Origin: Flavobacteriales bacterium
GTDB lineage: Bacteria; Bacteroidota; Bacteroidia; UBA10329
Direction: 5' to 3'
DNA length: 64,000 nucleotides
Assembly: GCA_021741155.1 (NCBI GenBank)
Contig: JAIOYP010000001.1
Span: forward strand, 62,001 to 126,000
Part shown: positions 7,730 through 16,887 of the stretch, in pieces
Numbering within the stretch: position 1 is the stretch's first letter
Layout of the letters: every line of letters begins with the position of its first letter
The notes under the pieces: generated by a model
The model's input: the letters and a program-made list of their open reading frames with translations, nothing else
Database searches by the model: none
What the model was told of the DNA's origin: nothing
Program-made: the position numbers and the translations under genes

Positions 7730-9541
7730 TTGGATTCGCCTCACTTGAAAAATATAATTCTGTTTTTGCTGGTGCTGTTGTCGCTGGCATTTCATTGCTA
7801 TAATCTTGAATATGCTTCTTATGAATTGGACGAAGCAGTTCACGTATGGCACGCTCAAAAGCCTTACGCTGAAGTGGTTGAGCAAGCTTCAAACGATCCC
7901 AATCCCCCAATCTATAATCTAATCATTTCGGCTTGGGTAAAAACCTTTGGAGTTAGCGAGTTCAGTACTCGCTTTTTTAGTGTTTTGATGGGAGTTTTGG
8001 CTGTTGTAGCCATGTTTTTAATGGCAAGTCGAAACTTTGGGCTTACTGTAGGAATTGTAGCGGCCTTGTTTCTTTGTTTCTCTCCAATTCAGTTTCGCTT
8101 TACTCATTTAGCACGACCTTATTCCTTATTGATGCTAACGGTCATTCTCTCTTATGGAGCGATGTTCGAAGCAATGAAAAAGCCAAAGGGTTGGCGTCTT
8201 TTTCTTTACTATTTGTTTAGTACGTTGATGATTTACGTGCACCCGACTTCGGTATTCAATATTCCAGCTCAGGGCCTTATCGCCTTGCGAAACTTCAAGA
8301 AAGATTACAGAGTGATTTTGAAGTTCGCACTGGTGATGCTAGCCGCAGTTGCATCCTTCGGAATCTGGATGATTTCAATTCCTTATTTTGAGCGAGACGA
8401 TACTATGTGGTTTGGTCCGCCTGCTTGGGACCAAATTTATCATGTGATACGAGTGTTTTATGGAGGAATTGGTCTGGTCATACTTCAGTTAGGAGTGTTA
8501 CTTGTTCTTGGTATCACCGCAATTCGTAATCGAAAATCAGGTTCAAACACTCAATGGCTAGATCTTTTGTTGTGGTTGCTCATTCCTGCAATAGCAAGCA
8601 TCGCGTTTTCGTATTTGGTAAAACCCATTTTTCAAGATAAATACATTCTTTCTGTTCAACCAGCGGCAATGCTACTACTCGCAGCCTCCATTTATCAAAC
8701 AGGCAAATGGTTGCGTATCCCCCTTTATATTGCAGCATTCTCTCTCGTGATTTGGTCTATTGATTTGAAGCCGAAAGCAGAAGATGATTGGAAGTCATCG
8801 GTTGAATATGTGATGCCGAAACTGGACAAGAATAGTGCGGTTCTTATCGATCCATGGTATGAGTACAGAACTTTTGCGTTCTACTTTGATCAACATGCTT
8901 ATGAGCTGCCAGATAGCACGTATAAAATCTTAGTAGCCAAACGTGTTTATACAGCTTGGGAGGATGTTTACGATGTCGCTAATAACCGACCAAAAACGGA
9001 TGTGGTATACGTGATGAGTGGCCATGAAGGATTCGTCACCCCAATCGTGTCGTTTTCCACGCTGGATTCTTTAGCAACTCTTACTGGGCTAAAACGTTAC
9101 CCTGGAGTCACTATAAGAACGTATTCGTTCTCAAGTTCGCTAGACACATTAGCGATTAAAAAACTAGATTTTTCGTCTGAGAAAGGAGAAGTTAAACGAA
9201 TTGGGAAAGAAGATGAATTTCCTGCCTCGATTGTTGTTCCGTTGAGCAATGCAAATCCCGAAAGGTTGGCGCAAATAAATGCCTCCGTTGAAATTGTATC
9301 TGGTAAAGACCTTGACGGATTGAATTTTGTCGTAACCGTTGAAAAACCAGACCAACCCTTTCTTGTTTACCTAGTTGTCAACGTGCAAAAGGAATTGGAA
9401 AAGTCGAATAACGGTAAAACAATTTCAGTCTCAACTGCAGTGGACGGCTTTGACCAAGAATGCCTTGTGAAAGTCTATCTCTGGAATTCAGAACGTACAG
9501 AACTAGAGATTGATAATCTCCAAGTAATTATCAAGAACTAG
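7730..9541 (+). CDS. GT39-type membrane glycosyltransferase (ArnT/PMT-like)
   Basis: The 603-residue protein has an N-terminal membrane helix, an extracytoplasmic loop with the acidic pair in YELDEAVHVW, about 10 or more hydrophobic helices to about residue 350, and a soluble C-terminal domain. This layout fits polyprenyl-phosphate-sugar-dependent transferases (GT-C fold, PMT_2/GT39). Substrate and acceptor are unknown; lipid, polysaccharide or protein glycosylation are all possible. The start is TTG at 7730: a TAG at 7715-7717 closes the frame and no ATG lies near the first membrane helix. It ends exactly next to the convergent gene at 9542. Confidence 0.8.
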   Translation: MDSPHLKNIILFLLVLLSLAFHCYNLEYASYELDEAVHVWHAQKPYAEVVEQASNDPNPPIYNLIISAWVKTFGVSEFSTRFFSVLMGVLAVVAMFLMASRNFGLTVGIVAALFLCFSPIQFRFTHLARPYSLLMLTVILSYGAMFEAMKKPKGWRLFLYYLFSTLMIYVHPTSVFNIPAQGLIALRNFKKDYRVILKFALVMLAAVASFGIWMISIPYFERDDTMWFGPPAWDQIYHVIRVFYGGIGLVILQLGVLLVLGITAIRNRKSGSNTQWLDLLLWLLIPAIASIAFSYLVKPIFQDKYILSVQPAAMLLLAASIYQTGKWLRIPLYIAAFSLVIWSIDLKPKAEDDWKSSVEYVMPKLDKNSAVLIDPWYEYRTFAFYFDQHAYELPDSTYKILVAKRVYTAWEDVYDVANNRPKTDVVYVMSGHEGFVTPIVSFSTLDSLATLTGLKRYPGVTIRTYSFSSSLDTLAIKKLDFSSEKGEVKRIGKEDEFPASIVVPLSNANPERLAQINASVEIVSGKDLDGLNFVVTVEKPDQPFLVYLVVNVQKELEKSNNGKTISVSTAVDGFDQECLVKVYLWNSERTELEIDNLQVIIKN

Positions 9542-9742
9542 CTAAGCCGCTTCGTTCGGCTTTTTGCACTGTTCCTCTGGCATCGCACCACAAAAACCAC
9601 AAGCTTCTCCTTCTTTATTCAAGAAAGGGCTGTTGCTGGCACAGGTGCCAGAAAACTCGCCATCCTTTTTCAGAAGAAGTTTGATGGCGATTCCTGCGAA
9701 ACCGATTCCTAGTAATAGTATTGCTGCAATTACAACTGCCAT
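9542..9742 (-). CDS. Small Cys-rich single-span membrane protein
   Basis: The 66-residue protein has one transmembrane helix (about 2-24) and a short soluble tail with three clustered cysteines (GTCASNSPF, GEACGFCG) and a fourth in EEQCKKP. I recall similar small proteins in Flavobacteriia but know no assigned function. It follows purA by 11 bases on the same strand, so it is probably the last gene of the fur-STAS-purA unit. The cysteines suggest metal or redox binding, unproven. Confidence 0.75.
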   Translation of the reverse strand: MAVVIAAILLLGIGFAGIAIKLLLKKDGEFSGTCASNSPFLNKEGEACGFCGAMPEEQCKKPNEAA

Positions 9743-9753
9743 TTCATTTCCGT

Positions 9754-11040
9754 TTAAGCTATTACTGACGTAACGTTTTGAAAAAGAGTTTGTTCTCTAT
9801 CAGGTCCAACAGAAACAACTGAAATAGGAACTCCAGTTTGCTTTTCTATAAAGGCGATGTAATCCTTCAGTTCAGATGGAAGTGGTTCTCCATTAGTAAA
9901 ACCAGTGAGGTCTGTTTTCCATCCTTTCATTTCGATGTAAACTGGCTCAACTGTTTCAGTCAAATCAAATGGCATTTGGTCCGTCAATTTTCCATTCACT
10001 TTGTATTGTGTACAGACTTTGATTGTGTCAAACGAATCAAGTACATCGGTCTTGAGCATGTTCAATTCAGTCACACCATTTATCATTATGGCATAATTCA
10101 ACGCAGGAATATCCAACCATCCACATCTACGTTTTCTGCCTGTAGTTGATCCATATTCATTACCGATTCTACATAAATCTTCGCCTGTTTCATCAAAAAG
10201 TTCTGTAGGAAATGGTCCAGAACCAACGCGTGTGCAATAAGCCTTAAAAATTCCAATAACGTTACCTATTCGATTAGGTGCAACTCCAAGTCCAGTACAA
10301 GCTCCAGCACAAACTGTATTTGAGGACGTAACAAATGGATAAGATCCAAAATCAATATCAAGCAATGAACCCTGAGCACCTTCGGCCAACACAGAATGAC
10401 CAGCTTTCAGCTTATTGTTGATGTATTGCTCACTATCAACTAGTTCAAAGCGCTTTAGGGTTTCCAAACTCTCAAACCATTCATTTTCCACCTCAGCAGA
10501 AACACCTTCTGCTCCGAATTGCTTGAGCATCAGTTCGTGCTTCTCTTTCAGGAAATTATATTTTTCCTTGAATTTAGCGGTGAGGAAATCACCCACACGC
10601 AGACCATTTCGGCCTGTTTTGTCCATGTAGGTAGGGCCGATTCCTTTCAAAGTACTACCAATCTTACTATTGCCTTTTGCAGCTTCAGAAGCTGCGTCTA
10701 ACAAGCGGTGGGTTGGAAGAATGAGATGCGCTTTCTTTGAAATTTTTAATGTGCTCGATGCATCCACATTCAATTTGTCCAATGCGGTTATCTCCTTTTT
10801 GAAGATAATTGGGTCTATGACAACACCATTTCCAACGATATTAATCGCATTCTTGCGAAATATTCCAGAAGGAATTGTATGCAAAACGTGCTTAATGCCT
10901 TCAAATTCCAATGTGTGTCCTGCATTTGGACCGCCTTGAAACCGTGCAATTACATCGTACTTTGGGGTTAGTACATCAACAATTTTCCCCTTTCCCTCGT
11001 CTCCCCATTGGAGTCCTAAGAGTACATCCACTTTCTTCAA
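9754..11040 (-). CDS. purA: Adenylosuccinate synthetase
   Basis: PurA joins IMP and aspartate using GTP, the first committed step from IMP to AMP. The 428-residue product has the N-terminal GLQWGDEGKGK loop with the catalytic Asp, NAGHT (catalytic His), GSTLKGIGPTYMDK, TTGRKRRCGW, and the C-terminal SVGPDREQT guanine-binding motif. The length is standard. It lies 17 bases after the STAS gene and is probably co-transcribed with it. Confidence 0.97.
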   Translation of the reverse strand: MKKVDVLLGLQWGDEGKGKIVDVLTPKYDVIARFQGGPNAGHTLEFEGIKHVLHTIPSGIFRKNAINIVGNGVVIDPIIFKKEITALDKLNVDASSTLKISKKAHLILPTHRLLDAASEAAKGNSKIGSTLKGIGPTYMDKTGRNGLRVGDFLTAKFKEKYNFLKEKHELMLKQFGAEGVSAEVENEWFESLETLKRFELVDSEQYINNKLKAGHSVLAEGAQGSLLDIDFGSYPFVTSSNTVCAGACTGLGVAPNRIGNVIGIFKAYCTRVGSGPFPTELFDETGEDLCRIGNEYGSTTGRKRRCGWLDIPALNYAIMINGVTELNMLKTDVLDSFDTIKVCTQYKVNGKLTDQMPFDLTETVEPVYIEMKGWKTDLTGFTNGEPLPSELKDYIAFIEKQTGVPISVVSVGPDREQTLFQNVTSVIA

Positions 11041-11057
11041 TATAATTCGCTTATGAG

Positions 11058-11393
11058 TTAGAAATTTTCGGCTGCTTCTGCCACCGAATTATAAATTTTA
11101 AAAATTGAATCGAGTTTGGTCATCACCATTAGCTTCTTCACTTTTGGAGAAATACCACCAATTACCAATTCGCCACCTGAATTTCGTGCTGAAGTGAACA
11201 TTCCTATAAGAAGGTTCAGGCCAGAGCTATTTACATATTCCAAGTCTTCCAAGCTCATTAAATAACGGTTTGTTCCGCTTTGAATAAGCGATTCAAATTC
11301 CATTATGAGCCCAGTTGCCTGTGATTTCTCAACCAATCGACCTGATAGCTTTATCAATTTCAGGTTCCCGTGGTCTGTTATGCTGTATTCCAT
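11058..11393 (-). CDS. STAS-domain anti-sigma factor antagonist-like protein
   Basis: The 111-residue product is a single STAS domain of the SpoIIAA type, used in partner-switching control by reversible serine phosphorylation. The conserved loop reads LEYVNSSGLNLL, with Ser56/Ser57 as the likely phosphorylation site. No anti-sigma kinase lies next to it; the only SpoIIE-type phosphatase in the window is at 22774. It sits between the fur-like gene (2 bases) and purA (17 bases), so it is probably an operon member. Confidence 0.85.
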   Translation of the reverse strand: MEYSITDHGNLKLIKLSGRLVEKSQATGLIMEFESLIQSGTNRYLMSLEDLEYVNSSGLNLLIGMFTSARNSGGELVIGGISPKVKKLMVMTKLDSIFKIYNSVAEAAENF

Positions 11394-11395
11394 AA

Positions 11396-11884
11396 TTAGT
11401 CCTTTTTGGTCATGCGGTCACATTTTTCGCCATTGGCTAGTTTTTTACAACTACCATAGAAATTTAAGGAATGATTGGTAATGTTGAAACCGAGGATATC
11501 ACCAGCCATATTTTGAATTTGCTGAATACGTGGATCGCAGAATTCAAACACTTTACCACAATCCTGACAAATCAGATGGTCGTGTTGTGCATACTTATAA
11601 GACCGCTCGAAATGAGCGATGTTCTTTCCAAACTGATGCTTGGTTACAAGTTTGCAATCGAGTAATAACTCAATAGTATTGTAAAGTGTGGCTCGGCTTA
11701 CGCGATAATTCTTCGCTTTCATCTGAACGTAAAGTGATTCAATATCAAAATGACCGTCACTTGAGTACACCTCAGCCAAAATAGCAAAACGCTCAGGCGT
11801 TTTCCTATGACCATGCTCCCCCAAATAGTTGGAGAAGATTTCTTTCACATTCTCGAATATCTCTGTTTCTGGTTCAGAAAGCAT
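11396..11884 (-). CDS. Fur family transcriptional repressor
   Basis: The 162-residue product has an N-terminal winged helix (residues about 15-95, with RKTPERFAILAEVY) and a C-terminal dimerisation and metal-binding domain. Zinc-type CQDC is present, with further cysteines in GSCKKLANGEKC. The HHHFH-type metal site is partly replaced (YAQHDHLIC). The metal (Fe, Zn or peroxide sensing) cannot be decided. It is the first gene of the likely fur-STAS-purA unit. Confidence 0.9.
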   Translation of the reverse strand: MLSEPETEIFENVKEIFSNYLGEHGHRKTPERFAILAEVYSSDGHFDIESLYVQMKAKNYRVSRATLYNTIELLLDCKLVTKHQFGKNIAHFERSYKYAQHDHLICQDCGKVFEFCDPRIQQIQNMAGDILGFNITNHSLNFYGSCKKLANGEKCDRMTKKD

Positions 11885-11927
11885 TACACCGATTAAGGCT
11901 TAAAGTTAGGTATTCAGATGGTTTGAA

Positions 11928-12389
11928 TTACTCGTTCCACTTAACGAATTTGGAGAGTTTTGCAACACCATTGGATTCAACCATAATGATGTAAATCCCT
12001 TGGTCAAAACTATTCATCGGAAGGGTGAGGAACTCTGACTTAACCGACTGTAAGTAACGGTAGTAGTAGATAGTTCCGTTCCTATCGAATATGTACAGAT
12101 TCACATCAGCTTCATACTTTGTAACGATGGTTGTGAACAAATAATCGGTTGTCGGATTGGGGTAAAGAGAAAATGCCACCTGCTCACATGGACCATCAAT
12201 GTATTGAAGAACGGTGGCAAATTCTGCGAAGCATCTGTTCTGATACGTGACACCATCGCAGCCACAGACAGGAATGAAATCCGCATAGCAAGGTGGTTGA
12301 AGGTTTGGAAAATTGAGCGTATCCAAGCACTGTGCGCCAACCAGCGTGGTGGAAAGCGTGAATACAACGATGAAAATCAATTTTCTCAT
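11928..12389 (-). CDS. Secreted Kazal-domain protein with T9SS sorting domain
   Basis: The 153-residue protein has a signal peptide (cleavage near VGA-Q), a Kazal-like domain at about residues 20-68 with PVCGCDGVTYQNRC and later GPC, and a C-terminal type IX secretion sorting domain starting at FSLYPNPTTDYL. Kazal domains often inhibit serine proteases with a surface loop. The T9SS domain predicts export across the outer membrane and surface attachment or release. Target proteases are unknown. It stands alone, 43 bases upstream of the fur-like gene. Confidence 0.82.
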   Translation of the reverse strand: MRKLIFIVVFTLSTTLVGAQCLDTLNFPNLQPPCYADFIPVCGCDGVTYQNRCFAEFATVLQYIDGPCEQVAFSLYPNPTTDYLFTTIVTKYEADVNLYIFDRNGTIYYYRYLQSVKSEFLTLPMNSFDQGIYIIMVESNGVAKLSKFVKWNE

Positions 12390-12495
12390 TGCGATGAAGG
12401 TACTGACTTCAATGTTTCGGTTCGGTTTTAAACTCAGGAATTATTCAAAACGGTTGTCTTTCTACTTTTCTAGTGTGATTTTGTGAACATGCTTT

Positions 12496-12579
12496 TAGCC
12501 ACAGATGCACTGATTCTCACTGATTACTCGGATTGTTTTTTCTGTGAACAATCTGTGGCAATCTGAGCATCTGTGGCTA
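12496..12579. repeat. TAGCCACAGATGC inverted intergenic repeat
   Basis: TAGCCACAGATGC at the left end is the exact complement of GCATCTGTGGCTA at the right end (13 bases each), with further partly paired bases inside. It lies between the Kazal gene and rplT. A related element is at 44008-44096. Confidence 0.75.
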
Positions 12580-12665
12580 TTTCATGTGTTATTAGGGGTG
12601 TCCGTTATAGATTTTTTACGTTAAGGGATGGTCATTTTATCTCTCCTAATTGTTCGTAAAACAGA

Positions 12666-12693
12666 AAGGGCCGCTTCTTTCGAAACAGCCCTT
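12666..12693 (-). terminator. Likely terminator of the thrS-rplT operon
   Basis: Read on the minus strand, AAGGGCTGTTTCG is followed by AAGAAGCGGCCCTT and a T-rich stretch. The stem has some mismatches in the middle. It begins about 20 bases after the rplT stop. Confidence 0.6.
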
Positions 12694-12713
12694 CAATGCA
12701 CTTCAAACGAAGC

Positions 12714-13058
12714 TTATTTTACTTGATTGACAACTGCTTTGAAAGCCTCTGGCTCATTCATCGCAAGGTCAGCAAGAACCTTTCTGTTGATGTCGATTCC
12801 GCTCTTACCAATTTTACCCATGAATACAGAATAAGACATTCCGTACTGACGTGCTCCTGCATTGATACGTTGAATCCACAATTTTCTGAATTCACGTTTA
12901 CGGACACGTCTATCGCGGTATTGGTAAACGAGTGCTTTTTCAACTGCGTTTTTCGCAACTGTCCAAACATTTTTTCTTCTTCCGAAGTAACCTTTGGCCA
13001 GCTTGAGGACCTTTTTTCTTCTTGCCCTTGCGGCAACAGCATTTACTGATCTTGGCAT
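12714..13058 (-). CDS. rplT: 50S ribosomal protein L20
   Basis: L20 binds 23S rRNA early in large-subunit assembly. The 114-residue, very basic product begins [20 protein letters not shown] and contains the typical [15 protein letters not shown] segment. It is the last gene of the thrS-infC-rpmI-rplT cluster, 74 bases after rpmI. Confidence 0.98.
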   Translation of the reverse strand: MPRSVNAVAARARRKKVLKLAKGYFGRRKNVWTVAKNAVEKALVYQYRDRRVRKREFRKLWIQRINAGARQYGMSYSVFMGKIGKSGIDINRKVLADLAMNEPEAFKAVVNQVK

Positions 13059-13132
13059 TTTGTTTTGTTTTTTGGTGCTAAGCGTTCCTCATGGAAACTT
13101 GTTGAGCTTAAAACCGGGTTAAACTTTTAAAC

Positions 13133-13327
13133 TTAGATGTTAAGCATGTGCTTTACGTTCTTCATGTCTGCATCACTCACCAAAGTAGCATGCGTCAGAT
13201 TTCTCTTCTGCTTGGTAGTTTTCTTGGTAAGAATGTGACTCTTGAACGCGTGCTTCCGCTTGATTTTTCCAGTTCCCGTAAGTTTGAAACGTTTCTTGGC
13301 GCTGGAATTTGTCTTAACCTTTGGCAT
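13133..13327 (-). CDS. rpmI: 50S ribosomal protein L35
   Basis: The 64-residue basic product begins [20 protein letters not shown] and contains [11 protein letters not shown], the usual L35 sequence. It lies 19 bases after infC and before rplT, the conserved order. Confidence 0.98.
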   Translation of the reverse strand: MPKVKTNSSAKKRFKLTGTGKIKRKHAFKSHILTKKTTKQKRNLTHATLVSDADMKNVKHMLNI

Positions 13328-13346
13328 GACGTCTATTATTGATTAA

Positions 13347-13904
13347 CTATTTACTTTTTGAACTCTTTTTTGGAGAGAGGATAATAAACATCTTCTTTCC
13401 TTCCATTTTAGGGAGCATTTCCACTTTTGCAAGTTCCTCCAATTCGCTGGCGAACTTCAAAAGAAGAATTTCTCCTTGATCTTTATATACAATTGACCTT
13501 CCTCTAAAGAATACGAATGCTCTAACCTTGCATCCTTGTTCTAAGAAACCATGAGCATGTTTGAGTTTGAAGTCAAAATCATGATCATCAGTATTCGGTC
13601 CGAATCTAATCTCTTTTACCACAATCTTCGTGGCTTTGGATTTTAGCTCCTTTTGCTTTTTTTTCTGCTCAAACAGAAACTTTTTGTAGTCCAATATCTT
13701 GCAAACGGGCGGTACCGCATCTGGAGATATTTCCACTAGGTCGAGCTCCTGCTCTTCCGCCAATTCCAAGGCTTTTCTGATTGGATATACACCAGGCTCA
13801 ATTCCTTCACCTACCAAACGCACCTCGCGGGCGTCTATCCTATCATTGATCTTATGGGGATCTTCGTGTCTTACGACTCTCCTCGGTTTTGCTGGTCTTC
13901 TAAT
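13347..13904 (-). CDS. infC: Translation initiation factor IF-3 with apparent ATT start
   Basis: IF-3 keeps 30S subunits free and checks the initiator tRNA. The ORF track begins at GTG 13823 (158 residues), but the frame stays open upstream and encodes [20 protein letters not shown], the expected IF-3 N-terminus. A TAG at 13908-13910 closes the frame, leaving AAC, ACC and ATT, so ATT at 13902-13904 is the only plausible start. This gives 185 residues, a normal length. infC of E. coli also uses AUU, for self-limitation by IF-3. The gene starts 21 bases after thrS. Confidence 0.93.
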   Translation of the reverse strand: MRRPAKPRRVVRHEDPHKINDRIDAREVRLVGEGIEPGVYPIRKALELAEEQELDLVEISPDAVPPVCKILDYKKFLFEQKKKQKELKSKATKIVVKEIRFGPNTDDHDFDFKLKHAHGFLEQGCKVRAFVFFRGRSIVYKDQGEILLLKFASELEELAKVEMLPKMEGKKMFIILSPKKSSKSK

Positions 13905-13925
13905 GGTGTTCTATTTAGTTACTGT

Positions 13926-15869
13926 TCAATTTGTTCTCAAATCCACTTCAATTTCATCCTGAATGAGTTTAGCAAATTCTACTAAGCTGAATGTGCCAAG
14001 ATCTCCTTCTCCCTGCTTCCTTACTGATAGTTTACCTGAGTTCACTTCTTGTTCTCCCACTATCAACATATAAGGAACCTTCATCACTTCCGTATCACGG
14101 ATCTTTCTTCCTATTTTCTCATTGCGCTCGTCAACGAGGGCGCGAAGGTCGTAATTCTTAAGCAAACGTGAAAGCTTTTTTGCTTCGTCATTATATTTCT
14201 CCGAAACAGGCAGAATTACAACTTGATCTGGGGTTAACCAAAGTGGAAATTTACCCGCGCAATGCTCCAAAAGCACAGCTACAAAACGCTCCATTGAGCC
14301 AAAAGGCGCGCGATGAATCATCACAGGCGTGTGTTTTGCATTGTCTGAGCCGACATATTCCAGCTCAAATCTTTCAGGAAGGTTGTAATCAACTTGAACG
14401 GTTCCTAATTGCCAACTTCTTCCCAACGCATCCTTAACCATGAAATCCAACTTTGGACCATAGAAAGCTGCTTCGCCATAGGCAGTCACCGTTTTGATGT
14501 CTCTTTCAGCAACCGCTTCAACGATTGCCGCCTCCGCTTTTGCCCAGTTCTCATCGGAACCAATGTATTTCTCCTTATCGTGAGGGTCACGAAGTGAAAT
14601 CTGAGCGGTGTAATCTTCAAAATGAAGTGCTTTCAGTACATATAGTACAAGGTCCATCACTTTAACGAACTCATCTTTCACCTGATCTGGACGGCAGAAG
14701 ATGTGTGCATCATCTTGCGTAAATCCACGAACGCGGGTCAATCCATGAAGTTCTCCACTTTGCTCATAACGATAAACGGTGCCGAACTCAGCCAATCGAA
14801 CAGGTAGATCCTTGTATGAGCGCGGTTTGAACTTGTATATCTCGCAGTGATGCGGGCAGTTCATCGGTTTCAGTAGAAATTCCTCGCCTTCGGCTGGCGT
14901 GTTTATGGGCTGAAAACTGTCCTTTCCGTATTTAGCGTAATGACCAGAAGTCACATACAATTCCTTTGAACCTATATGTGGCGTGATAACCATTTCGTAG
15001 CCAGCTTCAACCTGTTGCTTTTGAAGGAAGTTTTCTAAACGTTTTCTGAGGTCGGCTCCTTTTGGCAACCAAAGCGGAAGGCCTTGTCCTACGCGCTGCG
15101 AGAAGGTGAAAAGCTCCAACTCTTTTCCAAGTTTTCGGTGGTCACGTTTTTTTGCTTCTTCCAACAAAACCAAGTATTCCTTCAACTCTTTGTCTTTTGG
15201 AAAAGAGATGCCGTAAACACGCGTCAGCTGTTTGTTTTTTTCATCACCGCGCCAGTATGCACCAGCCACGTTCATGATTTTTACGGCCTTGATGAATCCC
15301 GTATTTGGTAAGTGACCACCACGGCATAAATCAGTAAAATCTGAATGGTCGCAGAAGGTGATTTCTCCGTCTGTTAAGTTCTCAATTAGCTCAACCTTAA
15401 ATTCATTCCCTGCATCCTTATATAGCTTAAGCGCATCGGATTTAGAAACGGATTTTAGTTTGAATTCGGCCTTTTGACGGGCGAATTCCATGAAAGTGTC
15501 TTCAATCTTTTTGAAGTCTGAATCGGTGATAGAACGGCCTTCTCCCAAATCAACATCATAATAGAAGCCATTCTCGATGGCTGGTCCGATTGTCAATTTG
15601 ATTCCTGGATATAGATGTTCTAGCGCTTGCGCTAATACGTGAGCAGACGAATGCCAAAAAGTTTCTTTTCCAGCTTTGTCGTTCCAAGTATAAAGCACAA
15701 GTTTTGCATCTGAAGTAATCGGAGTGACCGTTTCAACCTTGGTTCCATTTACGCTTGCGGAAATGACATTGCGCGCCAATCCTTCGCTGATGCTCATGGC
15801 CACATCCATTGGTGTGACACCGCTTTCGTACTTCTTCTGTGCTCCGTCTGGTAGCGTTATGGTAATCAT
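13926..15869 (-). CDS. thrS: Threonyl-tRNA synthetase
   Basis: ThrRS charges tRNA-Thr. The 647-residue protein has an N-terminal TGS domain (1-60), the editing domain with [11 protein letters not shown] and the later CRGGHLP, the class II catalytic core with [11 protein letters not shown] (zinc cysteine) and [26 protein letters not shown], and a C-terminal anticodon-binding domain. It is first in the operon with infC, rpmI and rplT. A promoter box lies 30 bases upstream. Confidence 0.98.
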   Translation of the reverse strand: MITITLPDGAQKKYESGVTPMDVAMSISEGLARNVISASVNGTKVETVTPITSDAKLVLYTWNDKAGKETFWHSSAHVLAQALEHLYPGIKLTIGPAIENGFYYDVDLGEGRSITDSDFKKIEDTFMEFARQKAEFKLKSVSKSDALKLYKDAGNEFKVELIENLTDGEITFCDHSDFTDLCRGGHLPNTGFIKAVKIMNVAGAYWRGDEKNKQLTRVYGISFPKDKELKEYLVLLEEAKKRDHRKLGKELELFTFSQRVGQGLPLWLPKGADLRKRLENFLQKQQVEAGYEMVITPHIGSKELYVTSGHYAKYGKDSFQPINTPAEGEEFLLKPMNCPHHCEIYKFKPRSYKDLPVRLAEFGTVYRYEQSGELHGLTRVRGFTQDDAHIFCRPDQVKDEFVKVMDLVLYVLKALHFEDYTAQISLRDPHDKEKYIGSDENWAKAEAAIVEAVAERDIKTVTAYGEAAFYGPKLDFMVKDALGRSWQLGTVQVDYNLPERFELEYVGSDNAKHTPVMIHRAPFGSMERFVAVLLEHCAGKFPLWLTPDQVVILPVSEKYNDEAKKLSRLLKNYDLRALVDERNEKIGRKIRDTEVMKVPYMLIVGEQEVNSGKLSVRKQGEGDLGTFSLVEFAKLIQDEIEVDLRTN

Positions 15870-15898
15870 GCTTTGTGCTTGAAATTTATTTGGGAGCG

Positions 15899-15906
15899 CA
15901 AAGATA
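15899..15906 (-). promoter_or_regulatory. -7 box (TATCTTTG) for thrS-infC-rpmI-rplT
   Basis: On the minus strand TATCTTTGCGC matches TAnnTTTG about 30 bases before the thrS ATG. Confidence 0.55.
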
Positions 15907-15987
15907 GAATTCGCTTCAGGAGTTGTGAGTTACAAATTGCGAGTTTCGAGAGGGATTGAAGTTTTGTGATTTGTGATGCTCGGAGAA

Positions 15988-16134
15988 CCGCGTGAGTGAC
16001 GGCAGCGGCATCCTTTTTTCCGCTTTCATTGAGCGCAGTCGAAATGAAGGCGGAAAAAAGATATAGCGAACGGCACGACCGCCACGTAACAGGTTTCGAC
16101 TTCGCTCAACCAAGCTTGCATGGCGGGCACGCCC
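15988..16134 (+). repeat. Dispersed GCAGCGGCATCC...CACGCCC structured intergenic element, copy 1
   Basis: The sequence contains GGCAGCGGCATCCTTTTTTCCGC, a complementary GCGGAAAAAAGATATAGCG, then a block ending GGCGGGCACGCCC. The loop of the first stem holds TTGAGCGCAGTCGAAATG, and a similar TTTCGACTTCGCTCAACC lies further right. A second copy with the same order of blocks is at 41690-41785. The gap between thrS and the next gene (15870-16262) holds no convincing gene. Confidence 0.65.
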
Positions 16135-16262
16135 AAATATCATAAGGTCCGTTTGTCGGTAGACTGGAGTTGTTTGTCCGACAAGTGTGTCGTTTGCCGA
16201 TAAATTGAAACGGAAAATTAATTGGTACCGTTAAGCAGACATAACCATTAAAATCAACGGTC

Positions 16263-16748
16263 ATGGAACTTCTCACTCGCTTTATCACTAGAATTTACAC
16301 ACTCGCTTTTGCTTTCCTTCTTGTTTTTGGTTCGGCTACGGCACAGGACTACGGAAAATTAACGGTGCAAGGCGACATTCTTTGCAATAAGAAAGCGAAG
16401 GACGTGATGAGTTCGGTGACGATTTATCGGTACTATCATCAATCTCAAAGTGTGGAATTGATTGAGCAACAGATGGTTCCAAGAAACGGAAATTTTAAGT
16501 TTAATCTGGAATTTGATAAGGATTACATCATTGATGTTGCCTCTAATACTGGAATTCATAAGCGCGTAAATTTGAACACGGAAGTGATGAAAGGCTACAA
16601 ATACGAGAATCAGAAATTTGAGTTTGTGGTGGATGTTGAAAATGGTAACATGGAGAATGGGGAAGAGGTTGCTTGGATTTATTTTGACCCTTCTTTAAAC
16701 GACTTTTCACATACGAACCAAATGCCAGTTGCTTGGCAAAACAAATAA
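16263..16748 (+). CDS. Secreted protein of unknown function
   Basis: The 161-residue product has a signal peptide ending around SATAQ (residue 28). The rest looks all-beta, with a segment (YGKLTVQGDILCNKKAKDV) resembling the start of carboxypeptidase-regulatory-like or transthyretin-like domains. No catalytic motif is visible. It is probably periplasmic or outer-membrane linked. It is monocistronic, followed by a strong terminator. Confidence 0.65.
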   Translation: MELLTRFITRIYTLAFAFLLVFGSATAQDYGKLTVQGDILCNKKAKDVMSSVTIYRYYHQSQSVELIEQQMVPRNGNFKFNLEFDKDYIIDVASNTGIHKRVNLNTEVMKGYKYENQKFEFVVDVENGNMENGEEVAWIYFDPSLNDFSHTNQMPVAWQNK

Positions 16749-16776
16749 AGCGGACCAGGAATCGGCTTAGAACTGA

Positions 16777-16812
16777 AAACCCTTTGCGCCACATGGTGCA
16801 AAGGGTTTTTTT
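16777..16812 (+). terminator. Intrinsic terminator
   Basis: AAACCCTTTGCGCC and GGTGCAAAGGGTTT form a stem with an ACAT loop, followed by a T run. It starts 29 bases after the secreted protein gene. Confidence 0.85.
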
Positions 16813-16887
16813 ATTGCATGAATGGAGAATTCCAATCACGGAATATGTGTGAAAGTTGTAAGGAAGTGCGGTTACTAAAAATCCTAA

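Noticed and set aside
12696-13049. 117-residue plus-strand ORF
   Set aside because: Antisense of rplT.
15916-16288. Minus-strand ORFs of 75 and 60 residues in the thrS upstream gap
   Set aside because: They cover the dispersed element and show no protein-like pattern.
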